DNA from: CAYWNA01 sp964459305
GTDB lineage: Bacteria; Planctomycetota; Planctomycetia; Pirellulales; Pirellulaceae
Length of the DNA stretch: 48,440 nt
Direction: 5' to 3'
Assembly (NCBI GenBank): GCA_964459305.1
Contig: CAYWNA010000081.1
Location: forward strand, 1-48,440
Position numbers and translations under genes: made by a program. Each line of letters starts with the position of its first letter. Position 1 is the stretch's first letter. Positions 8,955 through 17,945 of the stretch are shown here, piece after piece. The notes below the pieces were generated by a model. That model was not told the origin of the DNA. It worked only from the letters and a program-made list of their open reading frames with translations, and did not search any database.

Positions 8955-10949
8955 ATGAAGCGCTTGTCTGTCATCCTGTTGGTTGTTTTGCTTGCACGCG
9001 TCGCGGAGTCAGCAGATCATCATTTTAATCGGGCGCCGTTGGCGTCGAAACCCTATGCTTCACTGCCCTTGCGATCTGTGAAACCTCAAGGTTGGCTGAA
9101 GGTTCAGCTTGAACTCATGGCCCAGGGCATGACCGGGCATCTCGACGAGATGTATCCGCAAGTGATGGGGCCGCGCAACGGTTGGCTCGGCGGCGACGGC
9201 GACGGATGGGAGCGAGGACCTTACTGGATCGACGGCCTGCTGCCGCTGGCGTACCTGCTGGACGACGAGAAACTGAAGGCCAAGGTTCAGCCATGGATCG
9301 AATGGACGCTGACACATCAGACCGCGGACGGCTACCTGGGGCCGGTCCCGTTTGAAACGCGGCCCAAGCGTGAGCGGGGCCTGCAGCGAGACAAGCGTCG
9401 CGACTGGTGGCCGAAAATGGTGATGCTCAAAATCCTGCAGAACTACTACACCGCCACGAGGGACAAGCGGGTCATCGATTGCCTTGCGAAGTACTTCCAC
9501 TACCAACTGCGCGAGTTGCCGAAGACGCCGTTGGGGCATTGGACTTTCTGGGGTAACCGCCGCGGCGGCGACAACCTGATGATTGTGTTGTGGCTCTACA
9601 ACGAGACGGGCGATGAGAAACTGATCGAGCTGGCCGAGTTGATCCACAAGCAGACGTTTGCCCATACCGAACTGTGGCTCAAGGAAGACAGCCCGCTGAC
9701 AAAGCATCGGGGAATGCACTGTGTGAACATCGCCCAAGGCATGAAGCATCCATTAATCTACTACCAACTGAATTCCGATCCGCGCCACATGAAGGCGACC
9801 GAAAAGGCGTTTGCCGATTTGGAGCATCACTGGGGGATGCCTACCGGACTGTTCGGAGGCGACGAACCGCTCAACAGCAAGGAGCCCACCACCGGGTCGG
9901 AATTCTGCACCGCGACCGAGATGATGTTCTCGCTGGAGAAGATGCTCGAAATCAGCGGCGAGACGGTTTTGGCAGATCGCCTGGAACGAATCGCTTTCAA
10001 CGTCCTGCCCACGCAGGCCACGGATGACTTCCGGGGCAAGCAGTACTACAGCCTCGTCAATCAGGTCGTATGTGCTCGACGACAGCAGAAAGCCCACCTC
10101 ACCGATCATGCGGGCACGGACCTCGTGTATGGCGTTCTGAACGGTTACCCGTGTTGCACATCGAACTTCCATCAGGCTTGGCCCAAATTCACACAGCATC
10201 TTTGGTACGCCTCGGCCGATAATGGCTTGGCTGCGCTGGCGTACGCTCCATGCACCGTCAAGGCAAGAGTTGCCGACGGCACGGAAGTGACCGTGAAGGA
10301 AGTCACGAAATACCCCTTCGAGGAAACCGTCCGCTTCGAGATAGAACCGGCCACGCCCGTTGGTTTCACGTTGCACCTGCGGATTCCCGACTGGTGTGAG
10401 CGAGGCACGGTCACGGTCAACGGCAAGCCGGCCGCGTCCGGCGGCGGCGCTCAAGTTGTCAAGCTGAATCGCGAGTGGCGGCCTGGCGACCGCGTGGAAC
10501 TTGAACTACCAATGCAGCTCGCCAAAAGCCACTGGTGTAAGGGGGCAGTCACCATCGAGCGCGGTCCTCTGCTGTACGCACTGCGGATCGGCGAGCGATG
10601 GGTCGAGGTCGACAACAAGGACGATTTCGGTCCCTATCGCGAATGCCATCCAACCGGCCCGTGGAACTTCGGCCTTTCGAAAACACAATTGGACGAGCTG
10701 GAGAAGCATTTCAAGGTTGTCGAGAGACAAGGTGCCTTGGCCGACAATCCCTGGAATCTGGCAGGCGCCCCAATTGAGATCCACGCGGTGGGCTGCCGTA
10801 TCGACGACTGGAAACTCGTGAACCAGACCGCCGCTCCGTTGCCGCAAAGTCCGGTCGACTTGCCGACTGATGTCAAACCGGAACCGATCGTGCTGATTCC
10901 TTACGGTTGCACGACCTTGCGAATCGCGGAATTCCCGATCGTACGTTGA
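8955..10949 (+). CDS. GH127 (DUF1680) beta-L-arabinofuranosidase-like glycosidase
   Basis: 664-aa exported enzyme with a Sec signal (MKRLSVILLVVLLARVAESA). It matches the GH127/DUF1680 family: an (alpha/alpha) barrel at about 30-430 with WERGPYWIDGLLPLAYLLDD, then beta-sandwich domains. The zinc/thiolate site of the characterised HypBA1 enzyme is conserved: E316 and C318 in GSEFCTATE, and the Cys pair C400-C401 in NGYPCCTSNF, in the same order and spacing class as the known Glu-Cys...Cys-Cys set. One of the paired cysteines is expected to be the nucleophile. The family removes beta-L-arabinofuranosyl units; some members act on other sugars. AGGAGG precedes the ATG. It is flanked by LctP and a sugar porter on the same strand, which fits uptake of released sugar. 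Confidence 0.93.
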   Translation: MKRLSVILLVVLLARVAESADHHFNRAPLASKPYASLPLRSVKPQGWLKVQLELMAQGMTGHLDEMYPQVMGPRNGWLGGDGDGWERGPYWIDGLLPLAYLLDDEKLKAKVQPWIEWTLTHQTADGYLGPVPFETRPKRERGLQRDKRRDWWPKMVMLKILQNYYTATRDKRVIDCLAKYFHYQLRELPKTPLGHWTFWGNRRGGDNLMIVLWLYNETGDEKLIELAELIHKQTFAHTELWLKEDSPLTKHRGMHCVNIAQGMKHPLIYYQLNSDPRHMKATEKAFADLEHHWGMPTGLFGGDEPLNSKEPTTGSEFCTATEMMFSLEKMLEISGETVLADRLERIAFNVLPTQATDDFRGKQYYSLVNQVVCARRQQKAHLTDHAGTDLVYGVLNGYPCCTSNFHQAWPKFTQHLWYASADNGLAALAYAPCTVKARVADGTEVTVKEVTKYPFEETVRFEIEPATPVGFTLHLRIPDWCERGTVTVNGKPAASGGGAQVVKLNREWRPGDRVELELPMQLAKSHWCKGAVTIERGPLLYALRIGERWVEVDNKDDFGPYRECHPTGPWNFGLSKTQLDELEKHFKVVERQGALADNPWNLAGAPIEIHAVGCRIDDWKLVNQTAAPLPQSPVDLPTDVKPEPIVLIPYGCTTLRIAEFPIVR

Positions 10950-11101
10950 CAAGGAAGAGGAATAAGGCATCTTATGTTCGCATGACAGAAGGAAGCGTCA
11001 ACGTTCGTTCTCTGACAATCAACAGGCTCACTTCCTCATGGAACAAACCTAGGGGCGCAGGAACGGGTTTGCGAGACGGCGAGAAAGCGTTGGCAAGACT
11101 C

Positions 11102-11169
11102 GTAGCTGAATTCGCAAGAATTCAGGCACTGACGCCCTGATCCGCCTGAATTCTTGCGAATCCAGCTAC
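11102..11169. repeat. 26-bp near-perfect inverted repeat
   Basis: The arms at 11102-11127 (gtagctgaattcgcaagaat + tcaggc) and 11144-11169 pair over 26 bp with one mismatch around a 16-nt loop. It lies between GH127 and the MFS gene. It could form a strong hairpin in a readthrough transcript; no T-run follows. It looks like a mobile palindromic element rather than a gene-specific signal. Nothing else is seen in 10950-11217 except the MFS ribosome site. Confidence 0.7.
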
Positions 11170-11217
11170 AAACCCATCCCTGCACCCCAAACCTAAACCA
11201 CAGCATAGGAGATGTAG

Positions 11218-12840
11218 ATGAACCAGGGACAATCATTGGGGAGTTCGCGCGGCTACGTGTTGGCGTGCGCAGTGACCGCGGCGCTGGCCGGATTCCTGTT
11301 CGGGTTCGACACCATCGTGATCTCCGGAGCCGAACAGGAGATTCAGTCCCTCTGGCGGCTCGACGGCGTCATGCATGGTCTCTGTATGAGCGCGGCGCTC
11401 TGGGGAACGGTTCTCGGGGCCTTGCTCGGCGGTTGGCCGACCGAACGGTTTGGCCGCCGAAAGACGCTGCTCTGGATTGGCCTCTTGTATTTCGTTTCGG
11501 CCGTGGGTTCCGGGATTGCCCCGGACAAGTACTTCTTCATGGTCGCTCGGTTTCTTGGCGGTTTGGGCGTCGGAATCGCGACCGTGGCGTCGCCGCTCTA
11601 TATTTCTGAGATTTCGCCGCCCAAGCTGCGTGGGCGGCTGGCGGGCATGTTCCAGTTCAACATCGTCTTTGGCATCCTTATCGCCTTCGTCTCCAACTAC
11701 TTTCTCGGCAGGTACCTGAGCGAGGGAATCGCCTGGCGGTGGATGCTAGGTGTCGAAGCCTTCCCCGCACTGCTGTACACGATTCTGTGTTTTGGAATCC
11801 CGGAAAGCCCACGCTGGCTGATCGTCCACGGAGGCCAGCGGGAAGCCGGCGCCGAAGTGTTCCGCAAGATCAATCCGGACTTCTCGCAGTCGCAAATCGA
11901 TGAATTGGTAGACACGGTTGCCACAAGTGTTGGCGACAGGACAACCGCCGCCAAATTCTGGACCGCGCGGCTGAAGGTCCCCATCCTGCTGGCCATCCTG
12001 ATTGCGGCCTTCAACCAGTTGTCGGGCATCAACGCAATCCTCTACTTCGCGCCGCGCCTGCTCGGATTGGCGGGAGTCAGCGATCCCCTGTCCGCCTCGA
12101 TCGGCATCGGGGTGACCAACCTGGCATTCACGTTTGTCGGGCTGTGGCTCATCGACAAGTTGGGACGCCGCACGCTGCTCTATATCGGCTCGGTTGGCTA
12201 CATCGCCTCGCTAGCCGTTTGCGCGTTTTCCTTCTTGACCTTTCCTGCCTTTCGCGTAGTGTCGAGCGCCATCGACGTCGAGAGCAGCGCACGGCAAGTA
12301 CTCGGCATGGACGATCCCGCGGCCGTTCTATCCGATGCAGACAAAAACGCCATTCGGAAGGGGTACGGCGAGGCCAAGCAGTCACTTGTTGCGGCAACCT
12401 CCGTTGATAGCTACTCGGGCGAGGCGGTAGCCATCTCCGGCGACGCAAGCCCGAACGATGTGCAGACGCTCGCCACCAAGATCAAGGACGAGGCATCTTC
12501 GATTCTGGGTCCGATGAAATTTGTCGTACTCTCTTCGATCATGGCCTTCATCGCCGCTCACGCGATTGGCCAGGGAGCCGTGATCTGGGTGTTCATCAGC
12601 GAGATCTTCCCGAACCGCAACCGGGCGGTTGGGCAAGCCTTGGGAAGTTTCACCCATTGGCTATTTGCCGCCTCGATCACGCTGGTGTTTCCCATTGCGA
12701 TAGGCGCGTTCGATGCAGGAGTCCTGTTCGCCTTCTTCTGCTGCATGATGTGCCTTCAACTGGTCTGGGTGAGACTCATGGTCCCCGAGACGAAAGGCGT
12801 GTCGCTGGAAGAGATCCAGAAAAAGCTGGGGATTCAATGA
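11218..12840 (+). CDS. MFS sugar porter (SP family) with an enlarged extracytoplasmic loop
   Basis: 540-aa sugar:H+ symporter of the major facilitator superfamily, XylE/GalP type. Signatures include FLFGFDTIVISGA in TM1, ERFGRRKTLL between TM2 and TM3, PESPRWL after TM6, FNQLSGINAILYFAP in TM7, DKLGRRTLL between TM8 and TM9, and PETKG after TM12. Between TM9 (GYIASLAVCAFSFLTF) and TM10 (FVVLSSIMAFIAAHAIGQGA) lies a roughly 85-residue hydrophilic insertion (about 350-435), so the protein is longer than the usual 460-490 aa; by topology the loop faces the periplasm. AGGAG sits 6 nt before the ATG. It probably imports pentose or hexose released by the neighbouring glycosidases. The stop overlaps the start of the next, truncated gene (ATGA). 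Confidence 0.93.
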   Translation: MNQGQSLGSSRGYVLACAVTAALAGFLFGFDTIVISGAEQEIQSLWRLDGVMHGLCMSAALWGTVLGALLGGWPTERFGRRKTLLWIGLLYFVSAVGSGIAPDKYFFMVARFLGGLGVGIATVASPLYISEISPPKLRGRLAGMFQFNIVFGILIAFVSNYFLGRYLSEGIAWRWMLGVEAFPALLYTILCFGIPESPRWLIVHGGQREAGAEVFRKINPDFSQSQIDELVDTVATSVGDRTTAAKFWTARLKVPILLAILIAAFNQLSGINAILYFAPRLLGLAGVSDPLSASIGIGVTNLAFTFVGLWLIDKLGRRTLLYIGSVGYIASLAVCAFSFLTFPAFRVVSSAIDVESSARQVLGMDDPAAVLSDADKNAIRKGYGEAKQSLVAATSVDSYSGEAVAISGDASPNDVQTLATKIKDEASSILGPMKFVVLSSIMAFIAAHAIGQGAVIWVFISEIFPNRNRAVGQALGSFTHWLFAASITLVFPIAIGAFDAGVLFAFFCCMMCLQLVWVRLMVPETKGVSLEEIQKKLGIQ

Positions 12841-13070
12841 GCCGATTGCACAGAGGCCGTGTTGAAATCAGTCGGGGCATGGAAGACCAGAACCGTCTAC
12901 CCTGTAGGATATGGTTCTGTTGCGTCCTCGCGTCTCTGTTTGTCAGTGGACTCATTCCCGCGATCGGCGGGGAACTGCTGGTCAACGGCGATTTCGAAAT
13001 CGGCACGCCACCTCGTCAAGCTCCAGCGTCTTCAGCCCCTGACGCACCATCTTCGTTTAGAAGGTCTTGA
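12837..13070 (+). pseudogene. truncated secreted carbohydrate-binding protein gene
   Basis: The ATG at 12837 overlaps the MFS stop as ATGA and has GGGG five nt upstream, so it is translationally coupled. The product starts with a basic region and hydrophobic signal (IWFCCVLASLFVSGLIPAIG), then GGELLVNGDFEIGTPP, the opening strand of CBM4/9- and DUF642-like beta-sandwiches (L-x-N-G-D-F-E). Homology ends abruptly about residue 58; the remaining residues to TGA at 13070 are low-complexity and antisense to a transposase-like relic. It is the first 50-60 residues of an interrupted gene. Confidence 0.6.
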
Positions 13071-13200
13071 TCGGCCGGTCCCACTCCAAATTGTGTCACC
13101 GCAAGATCTTGTGGATTTGGCTGAGAGTTTGCGTTCGCTTCCGCACCAGGGAGTCTCCCGGTGACGCGACGCGATTGCGGCCTCGAGCTGAGAAAGTCAC
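13009..13200 (-). pseudogene. IS110-like transposase relic
   Basis: One minus-strand frame reads SLVRKRTQTLSQIHKILR, a stop, HNLEWDRPIKTF, a stop, then TKMVRQGLKTLELDEVA. The pattern of a basic helix (VRKRTxxLxQIHxILRxHN) followed by a short linker and KTLELDE resembles the middle of IS110-family transposases. Two in-frame stops and loss of both ends mark it as dead. Its lower boundary (about 13009) is exactly where the carbohydrate-binding gene loses homology, which explains that truncation. The family call rests on pattern memory only. Confidence 0.38.
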
Positions 13201-13289
13201 CGGAGAGTCTTTGTCACGCGAAGGACTGGATTGTTCGGATCTGCTGGTTCAACCGTCGCCCGAACCGCAGTTATTACAATCGCACCGAG

Positions 13290-13787
13290 ATGACTGCAGA
13301 TTCGGTGCAATCGCTGGAAAGGGCTTTCGCTTCTCTCAACACTTCAGCTAAAACGAAATCGGCAATGGCAATTAACGATGCCCCTCGTAAAACAGGTAGT
13401 ACGATGATCGACCGATTTGTTTTGCAGAAGGTACGGCAGGTGTATCAGCAGTTTGTCAATGGCATGTTGGCGCCGAATGCGATTTACCGGGAGACAGGGC
13501 CCCAACCGCTAGACTCGATCCGAGTGAGCCGTAAGGAGGTGTTTTTCCGATTCCTGAAGACACACCCAGAACTCACGCAGTATCGGGACGAACTGGCAAA
13601 GATGCACCCGGATCTTCCGGTGCTTCCCCTTGCCAAGATGGAATGGGAGAGGATCATCGGACGAGAGAACATCGCCCCGTCTCCGCCCCGTCGGGCACGG
13701 GCTGTTTTCGTTTCCGGATGTCCTCGGACTAATGATTTCACAGACCGAGTTCCATCCGAACCGCCATCACTACCACTGCCAGGATAG
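13290..13787 (+). CDS. hypothetical protein
   Basis: A frame with no recognised family. The best protein-like part is from MIDRFVLQKVRQVYQQFVNG onward (ATG at 13404), a helical segment with alternating charged and hydrophobic residues, followed by VSRKEVFFRFLKTHPELTQY and a tail rich in Pro, Ser and Arg. The start is uncertain: GTG 13161, ATG 13290 and ATG 13404 are all in frame, and only 13404 has a weak AGG upstream. The last 40 residues do not look conserved in style. It may be a small intact gene or the 3' part of a disrupted one, since it lies next to the IS110-like relic. No function is proposed. Confidence 0.4.
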   Translation: MTADSVQSLERAFASLNTSAKTKSAMAINDAPRKTGSTMIDRFVLQKVRQVYQQFVNGMLAPNAIYRETGPQPLDSIRVSRKEVFFRFLKTHPELTQYRDELAKMHPDLPVLPLAKMEWERIIGRENIAPSPPRRARAVFVSGCPRTNDFTDRVPSEPPSLPLPG

Positions 13788-13790
13788 GTG

Positions 13791-13907
13791 CTAAGGCGAG
13801 CGGCAGATGAAGATTTACCGTGGGATAGGCTTCCAGCCTGTCAAATATGCAGTCTGACAGGCTGGAAGCCTATCCCGCGGGTACGCAATTTCCGCCGCTC
13901 GCCTAAG
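13791..13907. repeat. palindromic element, copy A (about 117 bp)
   Basis: Ends ctaaggcgagcgg and ccgctcgcctaag are inverted. Inside is a nearly perfect stem gtgggataggcttccagcct with its complement gacaggctggaagcctatcc around an AT-rich loop. The same architecture recurs at 20566-20684 and 35403-35523, and the core stem alone at 39987-40043. Always intergenic here. The flanks 13908-14040 hold nothing recognised. Confidence 0.85.
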
Positions 13908-14040
13908 ACGACGCCCCAGGCCATGCACAGCCGCCCACCCCCGTATCTCCAATCCAGCTAGTCGCTTGCTTTGACAAGCGTCGCATCATGCAATAGCCTG
14001 GACGGTTATTCCCGTGCTTCGATTCTGACGAGCTCATGTG

Positions 14041-14475
14041 ATGTTATCGGTTCCGAGCGATCGACCAGCCGTTCAGTTCACTGTTGTAGATCTTCTGGTC
14101 GTATTCGCAGGCATTGCGGCAGCCCTTGGTATCTGCATTACGCTGGCAGAGCTCGACAACGCCCGGGGCACGCATTCCGGCTGGTCCAGCGAAGTCCAGA
14201 TGATCGATGGTAGCCCCGATGTCGTCGTGGTCCCGGTGCGGATATCAACTGATAGCGGACGCATTATTTCCAGTTCGTACTACTGGTCACTGCACGCTGC
14301 TTTGGCGATTGAGATAGGGACATTGGTAGCGGTCATCGTCTATTTGGTAAGACGCCGCCGAAAGGCCGCTGTCAAACTCCCGCCCGATACGGCCAGTGCT
14401 GCGAATGGCTTTGTACCGGCCGCAGAAGAAAGCATCGAGGGTAAACCGAGGCAATCCGACCAATCGCCGCCGTAG
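14041..14475 (+). CDS. small two-helix membrane protein of unknown function
   Basis: 144 aa with two hydrophobic segments: FTVVDLLVVFAGIAAALGIC near the N terminus (about 12-34) and ALAIEIGTLVAVIVYLVRRR near residues 85-107, followed by a basic and then disordered, Pro/Ser-rich tail. The roughly 50-residue loop between them contains regular beta-like residues (SPDVVVVPVRISTDSGRI). This N-in/C-in hairpin layout with a planctomycete-style FTVVDLL start is common for uncharacterised proteins in the phylum. A GTG one codon earlier is possible. No neighbour clarifies its role. Confidence 0.6.
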   Translation: MLSVPSDRPAVQFTVVDLLVVFAGIAAALGICITLAELDNARGTHSGWSSEVQMIDGSPDVVVVPVRISTDSGRIISSSYYWSLHAALAIEIGTLVAVIVYLVRRRRKAAVKLPPDTASAANGFVPAAEESIEGKPRQSDQSPP

Positions 14476-14821
14476 CACGTCCGCGGCAATTCTCTTGTGT
14501 GGTGCCGACGTTCCGCTTGCGTCTTCGCTGCGACCATCCGGGGCGATCCGTTGTCGCATCTCGGCGCGACTTGTGAAGCCGGCGCGAGTCGACGATACCG
14601 GGAGAACGGTTGGAGGGGCTTGCCAGGAGCGACTTGGGCGAACAGACTACTGTGCTGATTCGCGTTTTTGTCAAATGCACTGCACGAAAGGCGGAAACTC
14701 GACCCGTTGGTCGTGTTTGACGAAGCTCACAAGTGCACGGGTGGCGTTGCAGGGCGGAGAGACGTAGGCAACGTTAGAGGCGTGGTCACGCGAACGGGCA
14801 AGTCAAAGGAGGAGAAGGACA
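14476..14821. other. intergenic, with a possible helicase motif relic
   Basis: No intact gene. One plus frame from TTG 14668 encodes LDPLVVFDEAHKCTGG (DEAH at 14719-14730), which resembles Walker B/motif II of superfamily 2 helicases. Nothing around it continues the similarity, so it is either a tiny relic or chance. The last 30 bp are the purine-rich leader (ggaggagaagg) of the sulfatase gene. Confidence 0.3.
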
Positions 14822-16168
14822 ATGCTGGCGAAACATTCGTGCCTTGCTATGACTCTCACGGGTCTATTGGTTCACGCGACGATGGCGGCAGAACGGCCCA
14901 GCATCGTCCTGATTCTCGCGGACGATTTGGGGTACGGAGACATCGGCTGCTACGGGCACCCGGTGGCCAGAACTCCGAACATTGACCGGCTTGCGAAGCA
15001 AGGTGCGCGGTTTACGCATCACTACGCCAACGGCCCGGAATGCAGCCCGACTCGCACCGCGCTCCTGACCGGCCGCTATCAGCAGCGAGCCGGCGGATTG
15101 GAGTGCGCGATCGGCACGGGGAACGTGGGCCGTTACGATGACGCGATCCGCCTTGCCGCGCGTCGTGAGTTGGGACTGCCCGCGGAGCAGGCGGTGATTC
15201 CCACCGAGCTTCAGAAAGCCGGTTATGCCTGCGGCGTCTTCGGCAAGTGGCACCTTGGATACGAGCCGCAGTTCAACCCGATCGAACACGGCTGGGATGC
15301 GTTCTTCGGCTATCTCGGCGGGAACGTCCACTACTTCAACCATCGCGAAACGAGCGACCTGCACGTCCTCTTCCGCGGACGGCAGCCGGTTCGTTGCGAG
15401 GGGTACATGACCCACCTGATCACCAACGAATCGATTGCGTTCATCAAGGAACACAAGGACCGGCCGTTCTTCTTGTATGTCTCCCACGAGTGCCCGCATT
15501 TTCCGTTTCAGGGGCCTGATGACCGGGACAAGGTAGTCACCGAAGAGAACTGGATGGAGCGAAATGCTGAAACGTACGTTGTCATGCTGGAAGATCTCGA
15601 TACGGAGGTTGGACGGTTGGTTGCAACGCTCGACACGCAAGGGATCGCGGACAACACCGTCGTGGTTTTCGTCTCGGACAACGGTGGTCTTGCGGACGCG
15701 GCCAACATGGGCCCGCTGAGCGGTGCCAAGAGCACGGCGCTCGAAGGCGGCATTCGAGTCCCACTGATCGTCCGTTGGCCGGGCCGCATCCGACCCGGTA
15801 CTGTAAGCCAACAGGTTTCCGCCACATTCGACCTCACATCATCATTTCTGCAGTTGGCAAAGGCCGACACCCGCCAGGAACGACTGGATGGCTACGACAT
15901 CATTGGCCACGTGACCGAGCAGCGTGACGACTTCCCTCGCACTCTTTTCTGGCGCGGGCGACGAGGTGATCGGACGTGGTGGGCCGTGCGTGATCGTGAC
16001 CTCAAGTACGTCCGAAAAACCGAAGGCGGCCAGACCGACGAATGGCTGTTCGATCTGGCCGGAGACGTGGGCGAAAAGAAGAACCTGTATGGTACGAACG
16101 CCTCCGATGCAAATCGCCTGAAGAAGATGCTGAGCGACTGGGAAGCTGAGGTGAAACCGACGCGGTGA
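14822..16168 (+). CDS. type I (FGly) sulfatase, exported
   Basis: 448-aa arylsulfatase-superfamily enzyme that hydrolyses sulfate esters. A signal peptide (MLAKHSCLAMTLTGLLVHAT) precedes RPSIVLILADDLGYGDIGCY, whose two Asp residues bind calcium. The modification motif C-S-P-T-R-x-x-x-L-T-G-R starts at C74, which must be converted to formylglycine. Further family blocks are GKWHLGYEPQFNPIEHGWD (Lys/His active-site residues), VVVFVSDNGG (calcium ligands) and the C-terminal WWAVRDRDLKYVR with EWLFDLAGDVGEKKNL. The length is typical for compact S1 sulfatases. GGAGGAG precedes the ATG. No sulfatase-maturating radical SAM enzyme is in the window, so maturation must come from elsewhere. The next sulfatase follows 104 bp downstream on the same strand. 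Confidence 0.95.
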   Translation: MLAKHSCLAMTLTGLLVHATMAAERPSIVLILADDLGYGDIGCYGHPVARTPNIDRLAKQGARFTHHYANGPECSPTRTALLTGRYQQRAGGLECAIGTGNVGRYDDAIRLAARRELGLPAEQAVIPTELQKAGYACGVFGKWHLGYEPQFNPIEHGWDAFFGYLGGNVHYFNHRETSDLHVLFRGRQPVRCEGYMTHLITNESIAFIKEHKDRPFFLYVSHECPHFPFQGPDDRDKVVTEENWMERNAETYVVMLEDLDTEVGRLVATLDTQGIADNTVVVFVSDNGGLADAANMGPLSGAKSTALEGGIRVPLIVRWPGRIRPGTVSQQVSATFDLTSSFLQLAKADTRQERLDGYDIIGHVTEQRDDFPRTLFWRGRRGDRTWWAVRDRDLKYVRKTEGGQTDEWLFDLAGDVGEKKNLYGTNASDANRLKKMLSDWEAEVKPTR

Positions 16169-16272
16169 GCGCGTCAACGGATCGGTCTTGTCCGTGACAT
16201 CAGCGAGAATCCGCGATGAGGCGCAGGAACAAAACCGCCCCAAAGCAGAGAAGATAATGGAGCGAGATCGGG

Positions 16273-17793
16273 ATGCGAATGGCACAGATGAAACAGACCA
16301 TATTCACAACCATCCGGTGGCTGACGAGTCCTACAACTGTCGCGGCGCTGTTGGTTTTGGCGGGGGGTGAAACCGAGGTGCGTGCAGCCAAGCAGGACGC
16401 CCCGCAACCGCCTAATCTCGTATTCGTTTTCGCCGATCAGATGCGGGGGTCGGCGATGGGATTCCTTGGAGAGGAGCCGGTTATCACGCCAAATCTTGAT
16501 CGGCTTGCCCGACAGGCGATTGTGTTCACCCAGGCTGCGAGCAACTACCCTGTGTGCAGTCCCTACCGGGCCATGTTGATGACCGGACAGTACCCGCATC
16601 GCAACGGTGTGATCAGTAACTGCCTCAGCCGTACCGCTCCCTATGGTGTTGAGTTAAAGACCGGTGCCGAGTGCTGGTCCGATGTGCTCCAGGCGAGCGG
16701 CTACTCGTTGGGTTACATCGGCAAGTGGCATCTGGAAGCCCCATACGAGCCATACATCGACTGCGCCAACAACCGGGGGAAGGTCGCGTGGAACGAGTGG
16801 ACCCCGCAGCACCGCCGACACGGCTTCGAATTCTGGTACGCCTACAACACGTATGATTTCCACATGCGACCGCTGTACTGGGACACAAACGCCGATCGCA
16901 ACGACTTCCACTACGTCGACCAATGGGGGCCGACGCACGAAGCCGACCTGGCGGTCAATTTCATCCGCAACCAAGCGGGACAATACCGCCGACCCGACAA
17001 GCCGTTCGCCTTGGTCGTCTCGATGAATCCGCCCCACACTCCATACCAACACCACCCCGACAAGTATTTGGAACCCTACGCCAGCATGTCGGACGACGAG
17101 CTTTTCCGGCGGCCTAACATCCCATCTGCGGGCACGCGGTGGGGCGACCACTACCGAAGTCAGATCCGACATTACTATGCGATGATCACGGGCGTCGACG
17201 AACAGTTCGGCCGGATTGTCGACGCATTGGAGGGGACTGGGCTGGCTGAGAAGACGATCCTGGTGTTCACCTCCGACCACGGCAACTGCCTCGGCATCCA
17301 CGGCCACATGACGAAAAACGTGCCCGAGGAAGAGTCGATGCGCATCCCGTTGTTGATCCGTTACCCGGCGAGGTTGCAGCCAAGGAGGGAAGATTTGCTG
17401 ATCTCTGTGCCAGATTTGTACCCAACGCTGTTGGATTTGATGGGGCTGGCCGAACAGATCCCGCCGGGCGTGGAGGGTGTCAGCCACGCCAACCTTCTCC
17501 GCACCGGCAAGGGACCGCGGCCCACATCACAGCTCTATCTCTGGATACCCTGTGAACAACCATCGCTGGGCCGCCGTGGTGTTCGTACCGAGCGGCACAC
17601 TTTGGTCGTGGACCACATGCCCGGCAAGGACGAGCAGTTTCACCTCCACGACAATGTAGCCGATCCCTATCAGCTCAAGAACATCGCGGAAGATCAGCCC
17701 GAAGTGATGGATCGGCTCATCCGTCAAGAACTCGTCCCTTGGCTTCGCCAAACGGCGGACCCATGGCTGGAAGCGAATCGTCAACAAGAGTAG
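16273..17793 (+). CDS. type I (FGly) sulfatase, exported
   Basis: 506-aa sulfatase of a different subfamily from its neighbour. After a signal region (about 1-37, TTVAALLVLAGGETEVRA) comes PNLVFVFADQMRGSAMGFLG, the C-S-P-Y-R-A-M-L-M-T-G modification motif with C95 as the formylglycine precursor, then YIGKWHLEAP, HTPYQHHPDK and ILVFTSDHGNCLGIHG (Asp/His active-site and metal residues). The D-Q-M and C-S-P-Y-R variants are typical of S1 subfamilies acting on marine glycans and related substrates, though the substrate is not inferable here. Two start codons (16273, 16279) are close together. The pair 14822/16273 is probably cotranscribed. Tail: QLYLWIPCEQPSLGRRGVRT followed by the usual weighing of C-terminal strands. 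Confidence 0.94.
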   Translation: MRMAQMKQTIFTTIRWLTSPTTVAALLVLAGGETEVRAAKQDAPQPPNLVFVFADQMRGSAMGFLGEEPVITPNLDRLARQAIVFTQAASNYPVCSPYRAMLMTGQYPHRNGVISNCLSRTAPYGVELKTGAECWSDVLQASGYSLGYIGKWHLEAPYEPYIDCANNRGKVAWNEWTPQHRRHGFEFWYAYNTYDFHMRPLYWDTNADRNDFHYVDQWGPTHEADLAVNFIRNQAGQYRRPDKPFALVVSMNPPHTPYQHHPDKYLEPYASMSDDELFRRPNIPSAGTRWGDHYRSQIRHYYAMITGVDEQFGRIVDALEGTGLAEKTILVFTSDHGNCLGIHGHMTKNVPEEESMRIPLLIRYPARLQPRREDLLISVPDLYPTLLDLMGLAEQIPPGVEGVSHANLLRTGKGPRPTSQLYLWIPCEQPSLGRRGVRTERHTLVVDHMPGKDEQFHLHDNVADPYQLKNIAEDQPEVMDRLIRQELVPWLRQTADPWLEANRQQE

Positions 17794-17945
17794 GCCACTT
17801 TGAAACGGTGTTAGCCGGCCTCCCGCGGCTCGTGCCATTGCCGCTGTCTGTGCCAACTCTGGGCCAGGTACTACCCTTCACCTTCCAGGGACGGAGAGTC
17901 ACCCCCATGGCGTCCAATGGCACGCGGCGTCGGCTTGAATTGCCA

